Shown: positions 20,028-29,827, numbered from the stretch's first letter. The stretch: DNA of 64,000 nt from Petrocella atlantisensis (GCF_900538275.1 NZ_LR130778.1:3096001-3160000); one strand, 5' to 3'. The notes: generated by a model from the sequence alone, not told the origin. Numbers and translations: made by a program.

Positions 20028-21476
20028 ATGTTACTCACACCGGAAATTAATTATGGGTTAAAAAAACCCATCTACATGCAGATTCACGATTATCTTATTA
20101 AAGAGATTGTTGAAGGTAGATTAATGAAAAATGACAAATTGCCATCTGTTAGAGTTTTTTCGAATCATTTAGGTATAAGTCGCAATAGTGTTGAGAATGC
20201 TTTCAACCAACTCTTAGCTGAAGGCTATATACTAAGTATACCCAAAAAAGGCTATTATGTAGCGGAAATCGAAGATATAATAGGGAGAAAAATCAAGAAA
20301 ACTGAAGATGTATTACAAAAAACCAAGGAGCAATATACCTATGATTTTAAAAGTGAATATGTTGCAAAAGACAGTTTTGACTATAAACTATGGAAGAAGC
20401 ATCTTAACCATGTGATGAACTATGAGGTAGATGTGTTATATGAGCACGGTGACCCAAGAGGTGAATATATTTTACGCATGGCTATTGCCAGACATTTTTA
20501 TAGTACAAGAGGGGTAGAAGCAAGACCAGACCATATCGTAATAGGCGGTGGTATTACCCCTCTATTAACCATATTAGTAAAACTTTTTGATGACCTAAAA
20601 CTGGATGATATTGGTATGGAAAACCCAGGGTTTAATAAGGCTAAACATGTTTTTGATTATAGTCATTTAAAAACCGTACCGATTGATGTCAATGAGAGAG
20701 GCATTGATATCGCCTTGCTTTATATGAAAAAAGTGAGGTTATGCTATGTCAGTCCGTCACACCAATTTCCAACCGGAACCATTATGCCGGTAGATAATAG
20801 ACTGAAGCTGCTAAACTGGGCAGAGAAAGTGAATGGTTATATCATTGAAGACGATTACAATGCTGAACTGAGATTCGAGGGTCAACCTATACCAGCGATG
20901 CAAAGCCTCGATGAGGGGGACCGTGTTATTTATCTCGGTTCTTTTTCAACAGTGTTGGCACCTGGCATACGCATCAGTTTCATGGTATTGCCAAGTGTAT
21001 TAAATCAACATTATGCCAAGAATATTGAATATTTCTCCCAGACAGCGTCTAAGTTAGAACAGTTGGCATTATCAAAACTCATTGAGTCAGGAGATTTTGA
21101 TCGGCATGTCAGAAAAATTAGAAATTATTATGCAAAGAAACAAGGGAATGTGTTAAAATATATAAAAGCACATTTACCAAAAGAGGTTATTCCCGAACAT
21201 GGGAAGGCTGGCTTGCAGATTATGTTGAAGCTGCCTGACGGATGGAATGAGGCAGGGGTAGTTAGGGCTTGTGAGAATAATGGCATCGGCATAAGTGGTT
21301 TGGGTATTTATAGAAGTATTAATAAAAAACCGTCAAAACCCTATCTCATCTTAGGTTATCGTGGTATAGATGAGAAGAGGATGGAAGGCGGCATCAAGGA
21401 ACTGGGGAAGGTATTAATGATGTATAAGGAGACTTATGATGAAAAGAGCCCTATTGGTAAACGATTCCTTATTTGA
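20028..21476 (+). CDS. MocR-family regulator (GntR HTH plus aminotransferase fold) lacking the PLP lysine
   Basis: This 482-residue regulator has a winged-helix GntR domain (about residues 1-75; KLPSVRVFSNHLGISRNSVE) followed by a fold-type I aminotransferase-like domain (about 110-470). MocR/PdxR proteins normally hold PLP on a lysine in a G(S/T)FSK motif. Here the motif is GSFSTVLAPG, with Thr at 308 (codon ACA, one base from AAA). IIEDDYNAELRF, with the PLP-ring Asp region, and the following APGIRIS are retained. The start is ATG at 20028 after AAGGGGG. It diverges from an ECF S component and overlaps the next gene by 41 bases. Confidence 0.93.
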   Translation: MLLTPEINYGLKKPIYMQIHDYLIKEIVEGRLMKNDKLPSVRVFSNHLGISRNSVENAFNQLLAEGYILSIPKKGYYVAEIEDIIGRKIKKTEDVLQKTKEQYTYDFKSEYVAKDSFDYKLWKKHLNHVMNYEVDVLYEHGDPRGEYILRMAIARHFYSTRGVEARPDHIVIGGGITPLLTILVKLFDDLKLDDIGMENPGFNKAKHVFDYSHLKTVPIDVNERGIDIALLYMKKVRLCYVSPSHQFPTGTIMPVDNRLKLLNWAEKVNGYIIEDDYNAELRFEGQPIPAMQSLDEGDRVIYLGSFSTVLAPGIRISFMVLPSVLNQHYAKNIEYFSQTASKLEQLALSKLIESGDFDRHVRKIRNYYAKKQGNVLKYIKAHLPKEVIPEHGKAGLQIMLKLPDGWNEAGVVRACENNGIGISGLGIYRSINKKPSKPYLILGYRGIDEKRMEGGIKELGKVLMMYKETYDEKSPIGKRFLI

Positions 21477-21921
21477 AAGCTTAATATTAAAAGATCTACT
21501 TTTACAGCTTAACTATGAAGTTGAGCTTGCAGACGAGTACGATGCTCTATACCAAGTGGAACAGTTTGAGCCAGAACTCATTGTGGTAAACTATATTATG
21601 CATGAAATACGTGGCGACCAGCTTATTGAACAAATAAAAAAGGACAAACCGGATATGATTTGTCTACTTTCTTCAAGCAGTATGATTCAAAAAGATGAAG
21701 TTAAGAAAAATATATTAGACGGTGTTTTAAGAACACCGGTAAGCATGTTTACTTTGAAGGATCTCTTAAGGAGAATCGATGCCAGTATTTCAAAAACAAT
21801 AATGGAGAAAAAAATAAACAGGCGTGAAGGTGAAGAAAGATTCTGTGACCATTGTAATGCTGATATCTCAGCCTTTAACCTTCATATCGTATTTTGTCCC
21901 TTCTGTGGTGAAGAACTATAG
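21436..21921 (+). CDS. Degenerate receiver (pseudo-receiver) domain with C-terminal zinc ribbon
   Basis: This 161-residue protein has a response-regulator-like fold (about residues 3-120) and a zinc ribbon at the end (FCDHCNADI then FCPFCGEEL, two CxxC pairs). The phosphoacceptor Asp is replaced by N52 (LIVVNYIMHE), the acidic pair is only partly kept (N9-D10), and the conserved Lys is R99 (GVLRTPVS). It therefore should not be phosphorylated normally. It starts inside the mocR gene after AAGGAG (ATG at 21436, or at 21439), so the two are translationally coupled. Its role is unknown. Confidence 0.75.
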   Translation: MMKRALLVNDSLFESLILKDLLLQLNYEVELADEYDALYQVEQFEPELIVVNYIMHEIRGDQLIEQIKKDKPDMICLLSSSSMIQKDEVKKNILDGVLRTPVSMFTLKDLLRRIDASISKTIMEKKINRREGEERFCDHCNADISAFNLHIVFCPFCGEEL

Positions 21922-21980
21922 ATAGGAATTAGTCAGCCTTTTTGAGCGAGTATCGGAACTTCATACGATATGGCATATAA

Positions 21981-22020
21981 AAACCAGTATTTTGCACCAA
22001 TGCAAAATACTGGTTTATTT
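21981..22020. terminator. Bidirectional terminator between convergent genes
   Basis: AAACCAGTATTTTGCA, loop CCAA, TGCAAAATACTGGTTT is a perfect 16-bp stem flanked by A/T runs on both sides. It overlaps the stop codon of the reverse-strand cyclase gene. Confidence 0.85.
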
Positions 22021-22965
22021 AATAATGATTCTATTTTTGCCGGTATGCTTTCCTTCATATAAAGCTTCGTCGATACGGTTTAGGATCGATATGTACTTCT
22101 CATTGGGCTTGAAATCAGACAGCCCACAGGTTAGCGTTAGCTTGAAACTATATTTATCATATGTGAAGGTATGTGCATCAACTGTGTTTAAGATTCTTTC
22201 CATAATAGGTAGAGCGGATTCTTTGGTGGTGTGAGGCAAGACCAACAAGAACTCTTCACCACCCCATCGTGATAAATAATCATAATCACGAATTTTGGAC
22301 TGGATAAGTGTTACAACTTCATTCAAGGTATAGTCCCCGCAAGGATGACCGTATTGATCATTGACCAACTTAAAATCATCAATGTCAAACAAGGCAAGGG
22401 AAATTGAAGTCTGATCCAGTTGATGATCAAGTAGAAGTTCCTTTAAAGTGGATTGTATAAAGCGACGGTTATAGAGGCCGGTTAAATGGTCTCTTGAAGC
22501 CAAGTATTCGGAGTGTTCTTTTTCTTCTTTTAGCTTGGTATTAATGGATTCTAACTCTTGAATATAACTATTTAGAAGTTTACGATTGTAGACATGATCA
22601 AGTTGATTGGTGATTCTAGATTCTAAGATGGTTTCATTAAAAGGTTTTGTGACATAATCGTTGCCTCCCAGTTGGAAGCCTGTCACAATATCATTTTGAT
22701 CATTGTTAGAAGTAATGAAAATAATCGGTATGTGATAGGTATCAGGTGTATTACGGACATGTTTACAAACATCGTAACCGCTACAACCGGGAAGGTGGAC
22801 GTCCAGCAATATTAAGTCAGGTTTGTTTTCTCTTAATAAGCCTATGGCTTCTAGGCCATTAAAAGCACATATATATTCATAATGGTTTTTGATCATGAGA
22901 TCCGTTAAGTACTTTTGGTATAGCTTGCTGTCCTCAACAATCATAATCTTAAAAATCTTTTCCAC
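22015..22965 (-). CDS. Response regulator diguanylate cyclase (REC-GGDEF)
   Basis: This 316-residue protein makes cyclic di-GMP under control of a phosphorylated receiver. The receiver (about 5-120) has IVEDSKLY, the phosphoacceptor in LILLDVHLPG and the Lys in YVTKPFN. After a short coiled linker, the GGDEF domain (about 150-312) has RDHLTGLYNRRF and an intact WGGEEF signature. RDYD five residues before the signature is a PleD-type inhibitory site, so product inhibition is expected. The start is ATG at 22965. It is transcribed towards the pseudo-receiver gene, with a shared terminator between them. Confidence 0.95.
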   Translation of the reverse strand: MEKIFKIMIVEDSKLYQKYLTDLMIKNHYEYICAFNGLEAIGLLRENKPDLILLDVHLPGCSGYDVCKHVRNTPDTYHIPIIFITSNNDQNDIVTGFQLGGNDYVTKPFNETILESRITNQLDHVYNRKLLNSYIQELESINTKLKEEKEHSEYLASRDHLTGLYNRRFIQSTLKELLLDHQLDQTSISLALFDIDDFKLVNDQYGHPCGDYTLNEVVTLIQSKIRDYDYLSRWGGEEFLLVLPHTTKESALPIMERILNTVDAHTFTYDKYSFKLTLTCGLSDFKPNEKYISILNRIDEALYEGKHTGKNRIIIK

Positions 22966-23312
22966 TGTGTTTCCGCCTCTCGAAATCTGTTCTTATATAT
23001 TCTATCGACATTTTGTAAAAATTACAATAGCATCATGAAAATTAATATAAATAATATAGGACAATACTAATATATTGTGGGTATACAAAAACTTTTACAA
23101 TAAAAATTAATATGGTATAATTGGTTTTAGTATTATAACATATAGTTGAACTTTCGCGTACAACATATAGATGAACGACTACCGGCAGTTTTTAGGTAGA
23201 TTTAGAGACTATTATTTAAGCTACCTAAGCGACAATGAGCTAGTATAATTTAGGGGTATTTTTTGGTGAGATATTTATCATGACGTGTTTATAAATATCA
23301 GGAGGTAATTTC
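22966..23312. other. Intergenic region upstream of the activase gene
   Basis: This 347-base AT-rich gap separates the divergent cyclase and activase genes. It holds the activase promoter (see 23094) and a leader of about 190 bases. Near 23141 the leader contains TATAGTTGAACTTT, which matches the arm of the palindromic repeat family at 11199 and 43749, probably as a decayed fragment. I see no other gene here. Confidence 0.5.
23094..23121 (+). promoter_or_regulatory. Sigma-A-type promoter for the activase-era operon
   Basis: TTTACA (23094-23099), 16-bp spacer, TATAAT (23116-23121). The leader to the TTG start is about 185 bases. Confidence 0.6.
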
Positions 23313-26300
23313 TTGGAGAAACATTTAAAAATCGGTTTAGATATTGGATCGACGACAGTAAAGATGGTTGTTTTAAGTAGCCAGGGCGTGATGTTATATA
23401 GTAAATATAAAAGACATTTATCAGATATTAAGAGCACAGTTCTGTCTATGATGGGCAGAGCATATGAGCATTACCCAGAAGCTATGATTAGTATTCTTAC
23501 AACGGGCTCAGGTGGCCTCTCAGTTTCTAAATGGCTGGATGTTGGATTTATACAAGAAGTCGTAGCATGCGCAAAAACAGTGGAACATCTCATACCAAAA
23601 ACAGATGTTGCCATTGAGCTTGGTGGTGAAGATGCAAAAATCACCTATTTTGAAAGTGGTTCAATCGACCAACGTATGAATGGTACCTGTGCCGGTGGGA
23701 CAGGCGCTTTTATTGACCAAATGGCATCCTTATTACAGACGGATGCTATGGGGCTTAATGAACTTGCAAAATCATATAAGGTTATTCACCCAATTGCTGC
23801 ACGATGTGGTGTCTTTGCAAAGACAGACATCCAACCTCTCATCAATGAAGGGGCTGCAAAAGAAGACATCGCTGCTTCCATTTTCCAAGCGGTGGTCAAT
23901 CAGACCATCAGTGGATTGGCATGTGGTAAACCTATTCGCGGACATGTTGCTTTTTTAGGTGGACCGCTATACTTCTTATCAGAGCTTAGAAACCGTTTCG
24001 TGGATACCTTAAAACTTACAAAAGAACAAACCATCATACCGGATCATTCTCAACTTTTTGTTGCGACAGGAGCCGCTATGGCTGCTGCTACAGAAACACC
24101 ATTAAGGTTTGAAGAACTTTATTTTAGAGTCAAGCATCTAAAAGCATCCGGTATTAATGAGGTTGCAAGACTTCAAAAACTATTTGAATCAGAAGAAGAT
24201 TTTGACAATTTTAATAAGAGACATCAACAAGACAAAGCTGTAAAAGGTAATCTTGAAACTTACATCGGTGACTGTTATTTAGGAATAGATGCAGGTTCAA
24301 CCACAACCAAGTTGGTCCTTATTGATAATCAAGGTCAGCTTCTTTATGATTACTATGGCAGCAATCAAGGGAAGCCTTTGGCTCTGTGTAGAGAAATCTT
24401 AATGGAAATATATGAAAAAATGCCTAAGGGTACAAAGATAAAAAGTAGTTGCGTTACTGGATACGGCGAAGGGTTGATTAAAGAAGCCTTACATATGGAT
24501 ATCGGAGAAATTGAGACAATGGCGCACTTCAAAGCAGCCGAATTCTTTTTGCCAGGTGTAGAATTCATCTTAGATATCGGTGGACAGGACATGAAGTGTC
24601 TGCGTATCAGAGACGGTGTTATTGATGACATATTATTAAATGAGGCATGCTCTTCCGGATGTGGTTCTTTTCTCGAAACCTTTGCTCAGTCATTAGAAAT
24701 GAACATACAAGACTTTGCGAAAGCGGCCCTTATTTCGGAAGCGCCCGTAGATTTGGGTTCAAGATGTACGGTTTTTATGAACTCAAGGGTCAAGCAAGCT
24801 CAAAAAGAAGGCGCTACTGTCGGAGAAATATCTGCAGGTTTATCTTACTCAGTCATTAAGAATGCGCTACAGAAAGTCATAAAAATAAGAGATCCCAAGC
24901 AAATAGGGGATAAAGTAATTGTCCAGGGTGGTACATTTTATAATGATGCTGTTTTAAGAGCATTTGAGATGATTTCAGGTAAAGAAGTGGTTAGGCCGGA
25001 CATTGCCGGCATCATGGGTGCTTTTGGTGCGGCCTTAATTGCCAAAGAACGTAGTGTAGGGTTATCTGAATCCACGATATTAAAAAAAGAAGCTTTAGAA
25101 CTTTTTGAGGCACACAATGAGATGTCCAGATGTGAGCTATGTAGTAATCGTTGTATGTTAACCATCAATCATTTTTCGGATGGTCGTCAATTTGTATCTG
25201 GTAACCGTTGCGAACGAGGGGCTGGTATGACCATCAAAAATGTCGACATACCGGATCTTTTTACTTATAAATACAAAAGAATCTTTGACTATAAACCCTT
25301 GTCTTTAGAAGAAGCACCTCGAGGAACAGTAGGTATTCCAAGGGTTCTGAACATGTATGAAAACTATCCTTATTGGCATACCTTCTTTACCCATCTGGGT
25401 TATAGGGTTGTCTTATCACCTAGATCCAATAAAGCTCTTTATGAAGCCGGTATAGAAACCATACCCTCTGAATCAGCCTGTTATCCTGCAAAAATTGTAC
25501 ACGGACATATTATGAAATTGATTGAGAAGAAAGTTGATTTTATATTTTATCCCAGTGTACCTTTTGAGGTCAAAGAGATTGAAGGTGCAGACAATAACTT
25601 TAACTGTCCCATCGTCACCAGCTACCCTGAGACAATTAAGCATAATACGGACGCCATCGTGAATAAAGAGGTGGAGCTGATGAGTCCCTTTTTGCCTATG
25701 GAGGAGTCGGAGCGATTGGCCGTTCGACTTTATGAGGAATTCGAGATAAAAGGGCATTTGGAAGCAGAGGTACTTGAAGCGGCAAGACTGGCATGGCAAG
25801 AAAAAGAAAAAGCCAGAGCAGATATTCAACGAGAAGGGGAACGTGTCATCAGATGGCTTGAAGATAACAGTAAAATTGGCATAGTCATTGGCGGCCGACC
25901 TTATCACGTAGACCCTGAGATTAATCATGGTCTGACCAATATTATTACTGGACTTGGTATGGCTGTGCTTACAGAAGATGCTATCTGTCATCTTAGTGAA
26001 GTGAAAAGGCCCCTTAGAGTATTGGACCAATGGGCTTATCACAGTCGATTATATGCAGCTGCTGAAGTTGTGGGTAAGCATAAGCAACTTGAAATGGTTC
26101 AACTCACATCTTTTGGATGTGGTGTGGATGCCGTTACTGCGGATCAAGTACAAGAGATTTTGGCAAGAAACGGTAAAATATTTACATTGATTAAGATTGA
26201 TGAAGGCAGTAATCTAGGAGCTATTCGAATCAGAATGCGATCCTTAAAAGCGGCTCTAGAAGAAAGATTGAAACAGAAGAAAAGTTTACACAAAGAAGAG

Positions 26301-27599
26301 AATGAAACGATACGTGTGCCTTTTACAAAAGCACATAAAGCAAAACACACTATTATTGCACCACAAATGTCACCAATACATTTTGACTTTTATGAAGTTG
26401 GTTTTAGAGCTTTAGGCTATAATGTAGTGGTGTTACCGATGGTAGATCATAAAGCCATTGATGTGGGATTAACCTATGTGAATAATGATGCCTGTTACCC
26501 TTCTATATTGGTAATCGGACAGATAATGGAGGCTTTGAAGTCAGGGGATTTTGATCTGGATAAGGTATCCGTTTTAATGTCTCAGACAGGTGGTGGTTGT
26601 CGTGCATCCAATTATATCGGTTTTATTCGTAAAGCACTTAGAGATGCAGGCATGAGTCATATTCCCGTTGTATCCATTAATGCATCAGGCCTAGAAGGTA
26701 ATCCGGGCTTTAAGATTGGTCCCTCTCTGATTCACAAGGCTTTAATGGCAACAGTTTTTGGTGATTTGTTTATGAGGGTTTTATATGCAACCAGACCTTA
26801 TGAAGCTGAAGTGGGCTCAGCCAATGCACTATATGAGAAGTGGCGACAAAAGGCGATGACAACCATCAAAAATGGAAATGTCATTACCTTTAGAAAGCAA
26901 TGCATAGAGATTGTAGAGGCTTTTGATCAGTTGCCACGCAAAGACATCATCAAGCCCAAAGTGGGCATCGTTGGAGAAATACTGGTTAAGTATCATCCTA
27001 CAGGTAACAATCAGCTGGCTCAAGTGCTTGAAGATGAAGGTGTGCAAGTGGTATTACCGGATTTGATGGACTTTTACCTCTACAACGCTTATAATTATAA
27101 ATTCAGATATGAAAAGTTAAACGGTACAAAAAAAGGATGGCAAGGCGCCAACGTAGCCATTAAAATCATGTCATGGTACCGTCAGGCTGCCGGCAAAGCT
27201 CTTGATGCATCCAAATATTTTCATGCACCATCAAGTATTGAGGAGAAAGGCAAACTTGCCAAACAACTCATATCACTTGGAAATCAAACCGGTGAAGGTT
27301 GGTTTTTAACCGGTGAGATGGTGGAACTTGTTAAAGACGGGGTTGAGAATGTGGTTTGTGTACAACCTTTTGGATGTTTACCCAATCATGTCGTGGGGAA
27401 ATCTATGATTAAACCCATAAAGAAAATGTACCCGATGGCTAATATAGCCGCCATAGATTATGACCCGGGTGCTAGTGAAGTTAATCAACTTAATCGTGTA
27501 AAACTCATGCTGTCAGTTGCCTTTAGCAACTTAGAGAAAAAGACAGTTCTGTTAAACGAAACCAAAGATGTAGCTTCTACAGATGAGAAGTATGCATAA
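23313..27599 (+). CDS. Double-domain acyl-CoA dehydratase activase (BcrAD/BadFG ATPase) with DUF2229
   Basis: This 1428-residue protein fuses two ASKHA ATPase domains of the 2-hydroxyacyl-CoA dehydratase activase (HgdC) type with C-terminal DUF2229-type regions. Domain 1 (about 5-270) has GLDIGSTTVKM and cysteines C126 and C165. Domain 2 (about 318-580) has GIDAGSTTTKL and cysteines C446 and C485. The 39-residue spacing is identical in both, so each can bridge a [4Fe-4S] cluster across a dimer. The rest (about 650-1400) includes IGIPRVLNMYENYP and CYPAKIVHGH. Activases inject ATP-driven electrons into dehydratases or similar enzymes. No dehydratase gene is adjacent. The start is TTG at 23313, seven bases after GGAGG. 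era follows after 14 bases. Confidence 0.92.
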   Translation: MEKHLKIGLDIGSTTVKMVVLSSQGVMLYSKYKRHLSDIKSTVLSMMGRAYEHYPEAMISILTTGSGGLSVSKWLDVGFIQEVVACAKTVEHLIPKTDVAIELGGEDAKITYFESGSIDQRMNGTCAGGTGAFIDQMASLLQTDAMGLNELAKSYKVIHPIAARCGVFAKTDIQPLINEGAAKEDIAASIFQAVVNQTISGLACGKPIRGHVAFLGGPLYFLSELRNRFVDTLKLTKEQTIIPDHSQLFVATGAAMAAATETPLRFEELYFRVKHLKASGINEVARLQKLFESEEDFDNFNKRHQQDKAVKGNLETYIGDCYLGIDAGSTTTKLVLIDNQGQLLYDYYGSNQGKPLALCREILMEIYEKMPKGTKIKSSCVTGYGEGLIKEALHMDIGEIETMAHFKAAEFFLPGVEFILDIGGQDMKCLRIRDGVIDDILLNEACSSGCGSFLETFAQSLEMNIQDFAKAALISEAPVDLGSRCTVFMNSRVKQAQKEGATVGEISAGLSYSVIKNALQKVIKIRDPKQIGDKVIVQGGTFYNDAVLRAFEMISGKEVVRPDIAGIMGAFGAALIAKERSVGLSESTILKKEALELFEAHNEMSRCELCSNRCMLTINHFSDGRQFVSGNRCERGAGMTIKNVDIPDLFTYKYKRIFDYKPLSLEEAPRGTVGIPRVLNMYENYPYWHTFFTHLGYRVVLSPRSNKALYEAGIETIPSESACYPAKIVHGHIMKLIEKKVDFIFYPSVPFEVKEIEGADNNFNCPIVTSYPETIKHNTDAIVNKEVELMSPFLPMEESERLAVRLYEEFEIKGHLEAEVLEAARLAWQEKEKARADIQREGERVIRWLEDNSKIGIVIGGRPYHVDPEINHGLTNIITGLGMAVLTEDAICHLSEVKRPLRVLDQWAYHSRLYAAAEVVGKHKQLEMVQLTSFGCGVDAVTADQVQEILARNGKIFTLIKIDEGSNLGAIRIRMRSLKAALEERLKQKKSLHKEENETIRVPFTKAHKAKHTIIAPQMSPIHFDFYEVGFRALGYNVVVLPMVDHKAIDVGLTYVNNDACYPSILVIGQIMEALKSGDFDLDKVSVLMSQTGGGCRASNYIGFIRKALRDAGMSHIPVVSINASGLEGNPGFKIGPSLIHKALMATVFGDLFMRVLYATRPYEAEVGSANALYEKWRQKAMTTIKNGNVITFRKQCIEIVEAFDQLPRKDIIKPKVGIVGEILVKYHPTGNNQLAQVLEDEGVQVVLPDLMDFYLYNAYNYKFRYEKLNGTKKGWQGANVAIKIMSWYRQAAGKALDASKYFHAPSSIEEKGKLAKQLISLGNQTGEGWFLTGEMVELVKDGVENVVCVQPFGCLPNHVVGKSMIKPIKKMYPMANIAAIDYDPGASEVNQLNRVKLMLSVAFSNLEKKTVLLNETKDVASTDEKYA

Positions 27600-27613
27600 T
27601 CAGGAGGTAATGT

Positions 27614-28513
27614 GTGAACAATAAAAAATCAGGGTTTGTAACCATCATAGGTCGTCCGAATGTTGGTAAATCAACTTTAATGAATCATTTAATCGGACAG
27701 AAAATTGCCATTATGTCAGACAAGCCTCAAACAACAAGAAACCGGATTCAAACCATCTTGACCAATGACTTAGGTCAAATCGTCTTTATTGACACACCAG
27801 GTATTCATGTACCTATGACCAAACTTGGTGAATTCATGAATACAAGCGCAGAAACGACTTTGAATGAAGTCGATGTCGTCTTATGGCTAATTGAACCGGA
27901 TAAAAAAATAGGTAAAGGTGATCGTTATATTATAGAAAGACTGGCAAGGGTAGAGACACCTGTATTTCTTGTTATTAACAAAATGGATACCATAGCTAAA
28001 AATGAACTCTTAGAAGTTATAGCCACCTACAAGGACCAATATAACTTCAAAGACATTATTCCTATATCAGCCCTTAAAGGTGACAATACGGACATATTAT
28101 TGGATCAGATTTTTGATGTACTGGAAGATGGACCTATGTATTTTCCGGAAGATATGATTACGGATCAACCGGAAAGACAGATATGTGCGGAACTGATACG
28201 GGAAAAAGTATTGCTAAACATGGAGCAGGAAATACCCCATGGTATAGCAGTAGTGATTGATCAAATGAAGGAACGTGAAGATCAGGCAATCGTTGATATA
28301 GATGCTACCATTGTCTGTGAAAAAGACTCTCATAAGGGTATGGTTATTGGAAAACAAGGATCCATGCTCAAGAAAATCGGTTCAATGGCCAGAAGAGATA
28401 TGGAAAATCTACTGGGTTCAAAAGTTAACTTAAAAATATGGGTAAGGGTCAAGAAAGATTGGCGTGATAGTGACTACTTACTAAAAAATTACGGTTATAC
28501 CAATAAAGAATAA
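27614..28513 (+). CDS. era: GTPase Era
   Basis: This 299-residue ribosome-assembly GTPase binds the 3' end of 16S rRNA during 30S maturation. The G1 motif is GRPNVGKST, TT lies in PQTTRNR, G3 is DTPG and G4 is NKMD. The C-terminal KH domain has MVIGKQGSMLKKIG and IWVRVKKDWRD. The start is GTG at 27614 with GGAGG at 27603. Sitting right behind the activase gene instead of beside ybeY/recO is less usual, and implies cotranscription. Confidence 0.97.
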   Translation: MNNKKSGFVTIIGRPNVGKSTLMNHLIGQKIAIMSDKPQTTRNRIQTILTNDLGQIVFIDTPGIHVPMTKLGEFMNTSAETTLNEVDVVLWLIEPDKKIGKGDRYIIERLARVETPVFLVINKMDTIAKNELLEVIATYKDQYNFKDIIPISALKGDNTDILLDQIFDVLEDGPMYFPEDMITDQPERQICAELIREKVLLNMEQEIPHGIAVVIDQMKEREDQAIVDIDATIVCEKDSHKGMVIGKQGSMLKKIGSMARRDMENLLGSKVNLKIWVRVKKDWRDSDYLLKNYGYTNKE

Positions 28514-28520
28514 ATCATAC

Positions 28521-28577
28521 ATCAATAACATAGAAAAAACCAGGTAGCCTCTACCTGGTTTTTTCTATGTTATTGAT
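28521..28577. terminator. Very long perfect hairpin terminator after era
   Basis: A perfect 27-bp stem (28521-28547 with 28551-28577) closes a three-base CCT loop. Its core, AACCAGGTAG and CTACCTGGTT, is followed by TTTT, so it can end transcripts from either side of the convergent era and SLH genes. Confidence 0.88.
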
Positions 28578-28612
28578 ATATAAACGTGACAAAATCACTT
28601 TGTTTCTATGCT

Positions 28613-29827
28613 TTATTTAAGAGTAAACTCAACTTTTACCACATTGTGGTCATGTACCAAGGCTGTCATAAGTATATCCGTACCATCATAGGATTCACTT
28701 ACACCTGAAGATGGTAAGGAAGCACGGCCTTGATAATTTGTAAGAATAAAATTGTGCATGGCATTGGCATTTTCAAAATCTATATTTTTACAAACCAGAA
28801 GTATGAATTCAGAAGCACCCGGCTTAAGATTACCATCAGTATCCTGCATAAGCACCAAATCCAGTATAATTACTTTTCCACCATCTTGTGCATCGAGTAT
28901 AACAAGACTTTCATTATCCTCTGTTAAGAGGTTGATGTTGAAGACACCATAATTGTAGCCGGCGGCCAATGTATTATCTGTCTCATCATCAGCACTGTCA
29001 AGAAGGGCATCAACCAAAATGTTTTCTGTAATATTACCTACATTTGGATCTAAACCGGAGTTACTGAGGTTTGTTGTTGTATCTCCATCGATAAAAACAA
29101 GTTGGTTATTGACAAAAGTCATCTCTCCGTCAAAAGCTGCAAGGAGCTCCGGATTTGAGGCAAATAACGTGGCAAGGGCTTTGGACTTGCTTGGTGATAC
29201 GGCAAGTTTTCTGACCTTAGGATCCAATACACGATGGCTAATTACTGCTGCTTCAGCACGTGTTAAAGTATTGTCACCACCAAATGTACTGTCAGGATAA
29301 CCGGTAATAATACCAAGGGCATAAGACAAGAGTACCGTTGTCTGATAATCTTGGGGCATGACGTTAAAGTCGTTGATATAGATGCTGTAGTCAAGAAACT
29401 CATCCGGATAGTTTGACGGAACTAGATTCATTGCCTTGATGGTAAGCCTACTGGCTTCATAACGGTCAATGGGTGTGTTGTATACAGTATAACTCACACC
29501 ATCTAACCAACCTTGGTTTTTAGCATACGCAATGTAATTTTCAGCCCAATAACCATCAGAGACACCAACATCGTTGCCGGTCAAACGGCATAAGATGGCT
29601 ATATACTGGTCAATGGTTAATTTCTGATTGCCTTTGAAAGTACCGTCTGTGAAACCGGTAATTATATTCTCCTGTGATAATATGTCAAGAGAACCATAAT
29701 ACCATTCAAGGGCAGTGGTGTCTTTATATAAGGGAGCGGTATTGGCATATATTTGTGAGAAACTTCCAGTAGTTAGAATTGTTAGAACCATGATTAATGA
29801 AATGATATTTTTTTTCTTTGTCTTCAT
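28613..29827 (-). CDS. Exported SLH-domain protein, 404 residues
   Basis: A signal peptide (about 1-29) is followed by three SLH modules at about 38-85, 92-140 and 150-200. They include ENIITGFTDGTFKGNQKLT and IITGYPDSTFGGDNTLTRAE. The C-terminal 200 residues are not recognised. They contain acidic, Asn-rich segments (DGDTTTNLSN) and strands, perhaps an adhesive or ligand-binding domain. The start is ATG at 29827 after AGGAGGT on the reverse strand. It converges with era and diverges from the vWA surface-protein gene, so the two surface genes share a 325-base control region. Confidence 0.9.
   Translation of the reverse strand: MKTKKKNIISLIMVLTILTTGSFSQIYANTAPLYKDTTALEWYYGSLDILSQENIITGFTDGTFKGNQKLTIDQYIAILCRLTGNDVGVSDGYWAENYIAYAKNQGWLDGVSYTVYNTPIDRYEASRLTIKAMNLVPSNYPDEFLDYSIYINDFNVMPQDYQTTVLLSYALGIITGYPDSTFGGDNTLTRAEAAVISHRVLDPKVRKLAVSPSKSKALATLFASNPELLAAFDGEMTFVNNQLVFIDGDTTTNLSNSGLDPNVGNITENILVDALLDSADDETDNTLAAGYNYGVFNINLLTEDNESLVILDAQDGGKVIILDLVLMQDTDGNLKPGASEFILLVCKNIDFENANAMHNFILTNYQGRASLPSSGVSESYDGTDILMTALVHDHNVVKVEFTLK

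Noticed and set aside
28730-29300. Plus-strand frames inside the SLH gene
   Set aside because: They lie opposite a gene with a clear signal peptide and SLH modules; no ribosome sites or domains.
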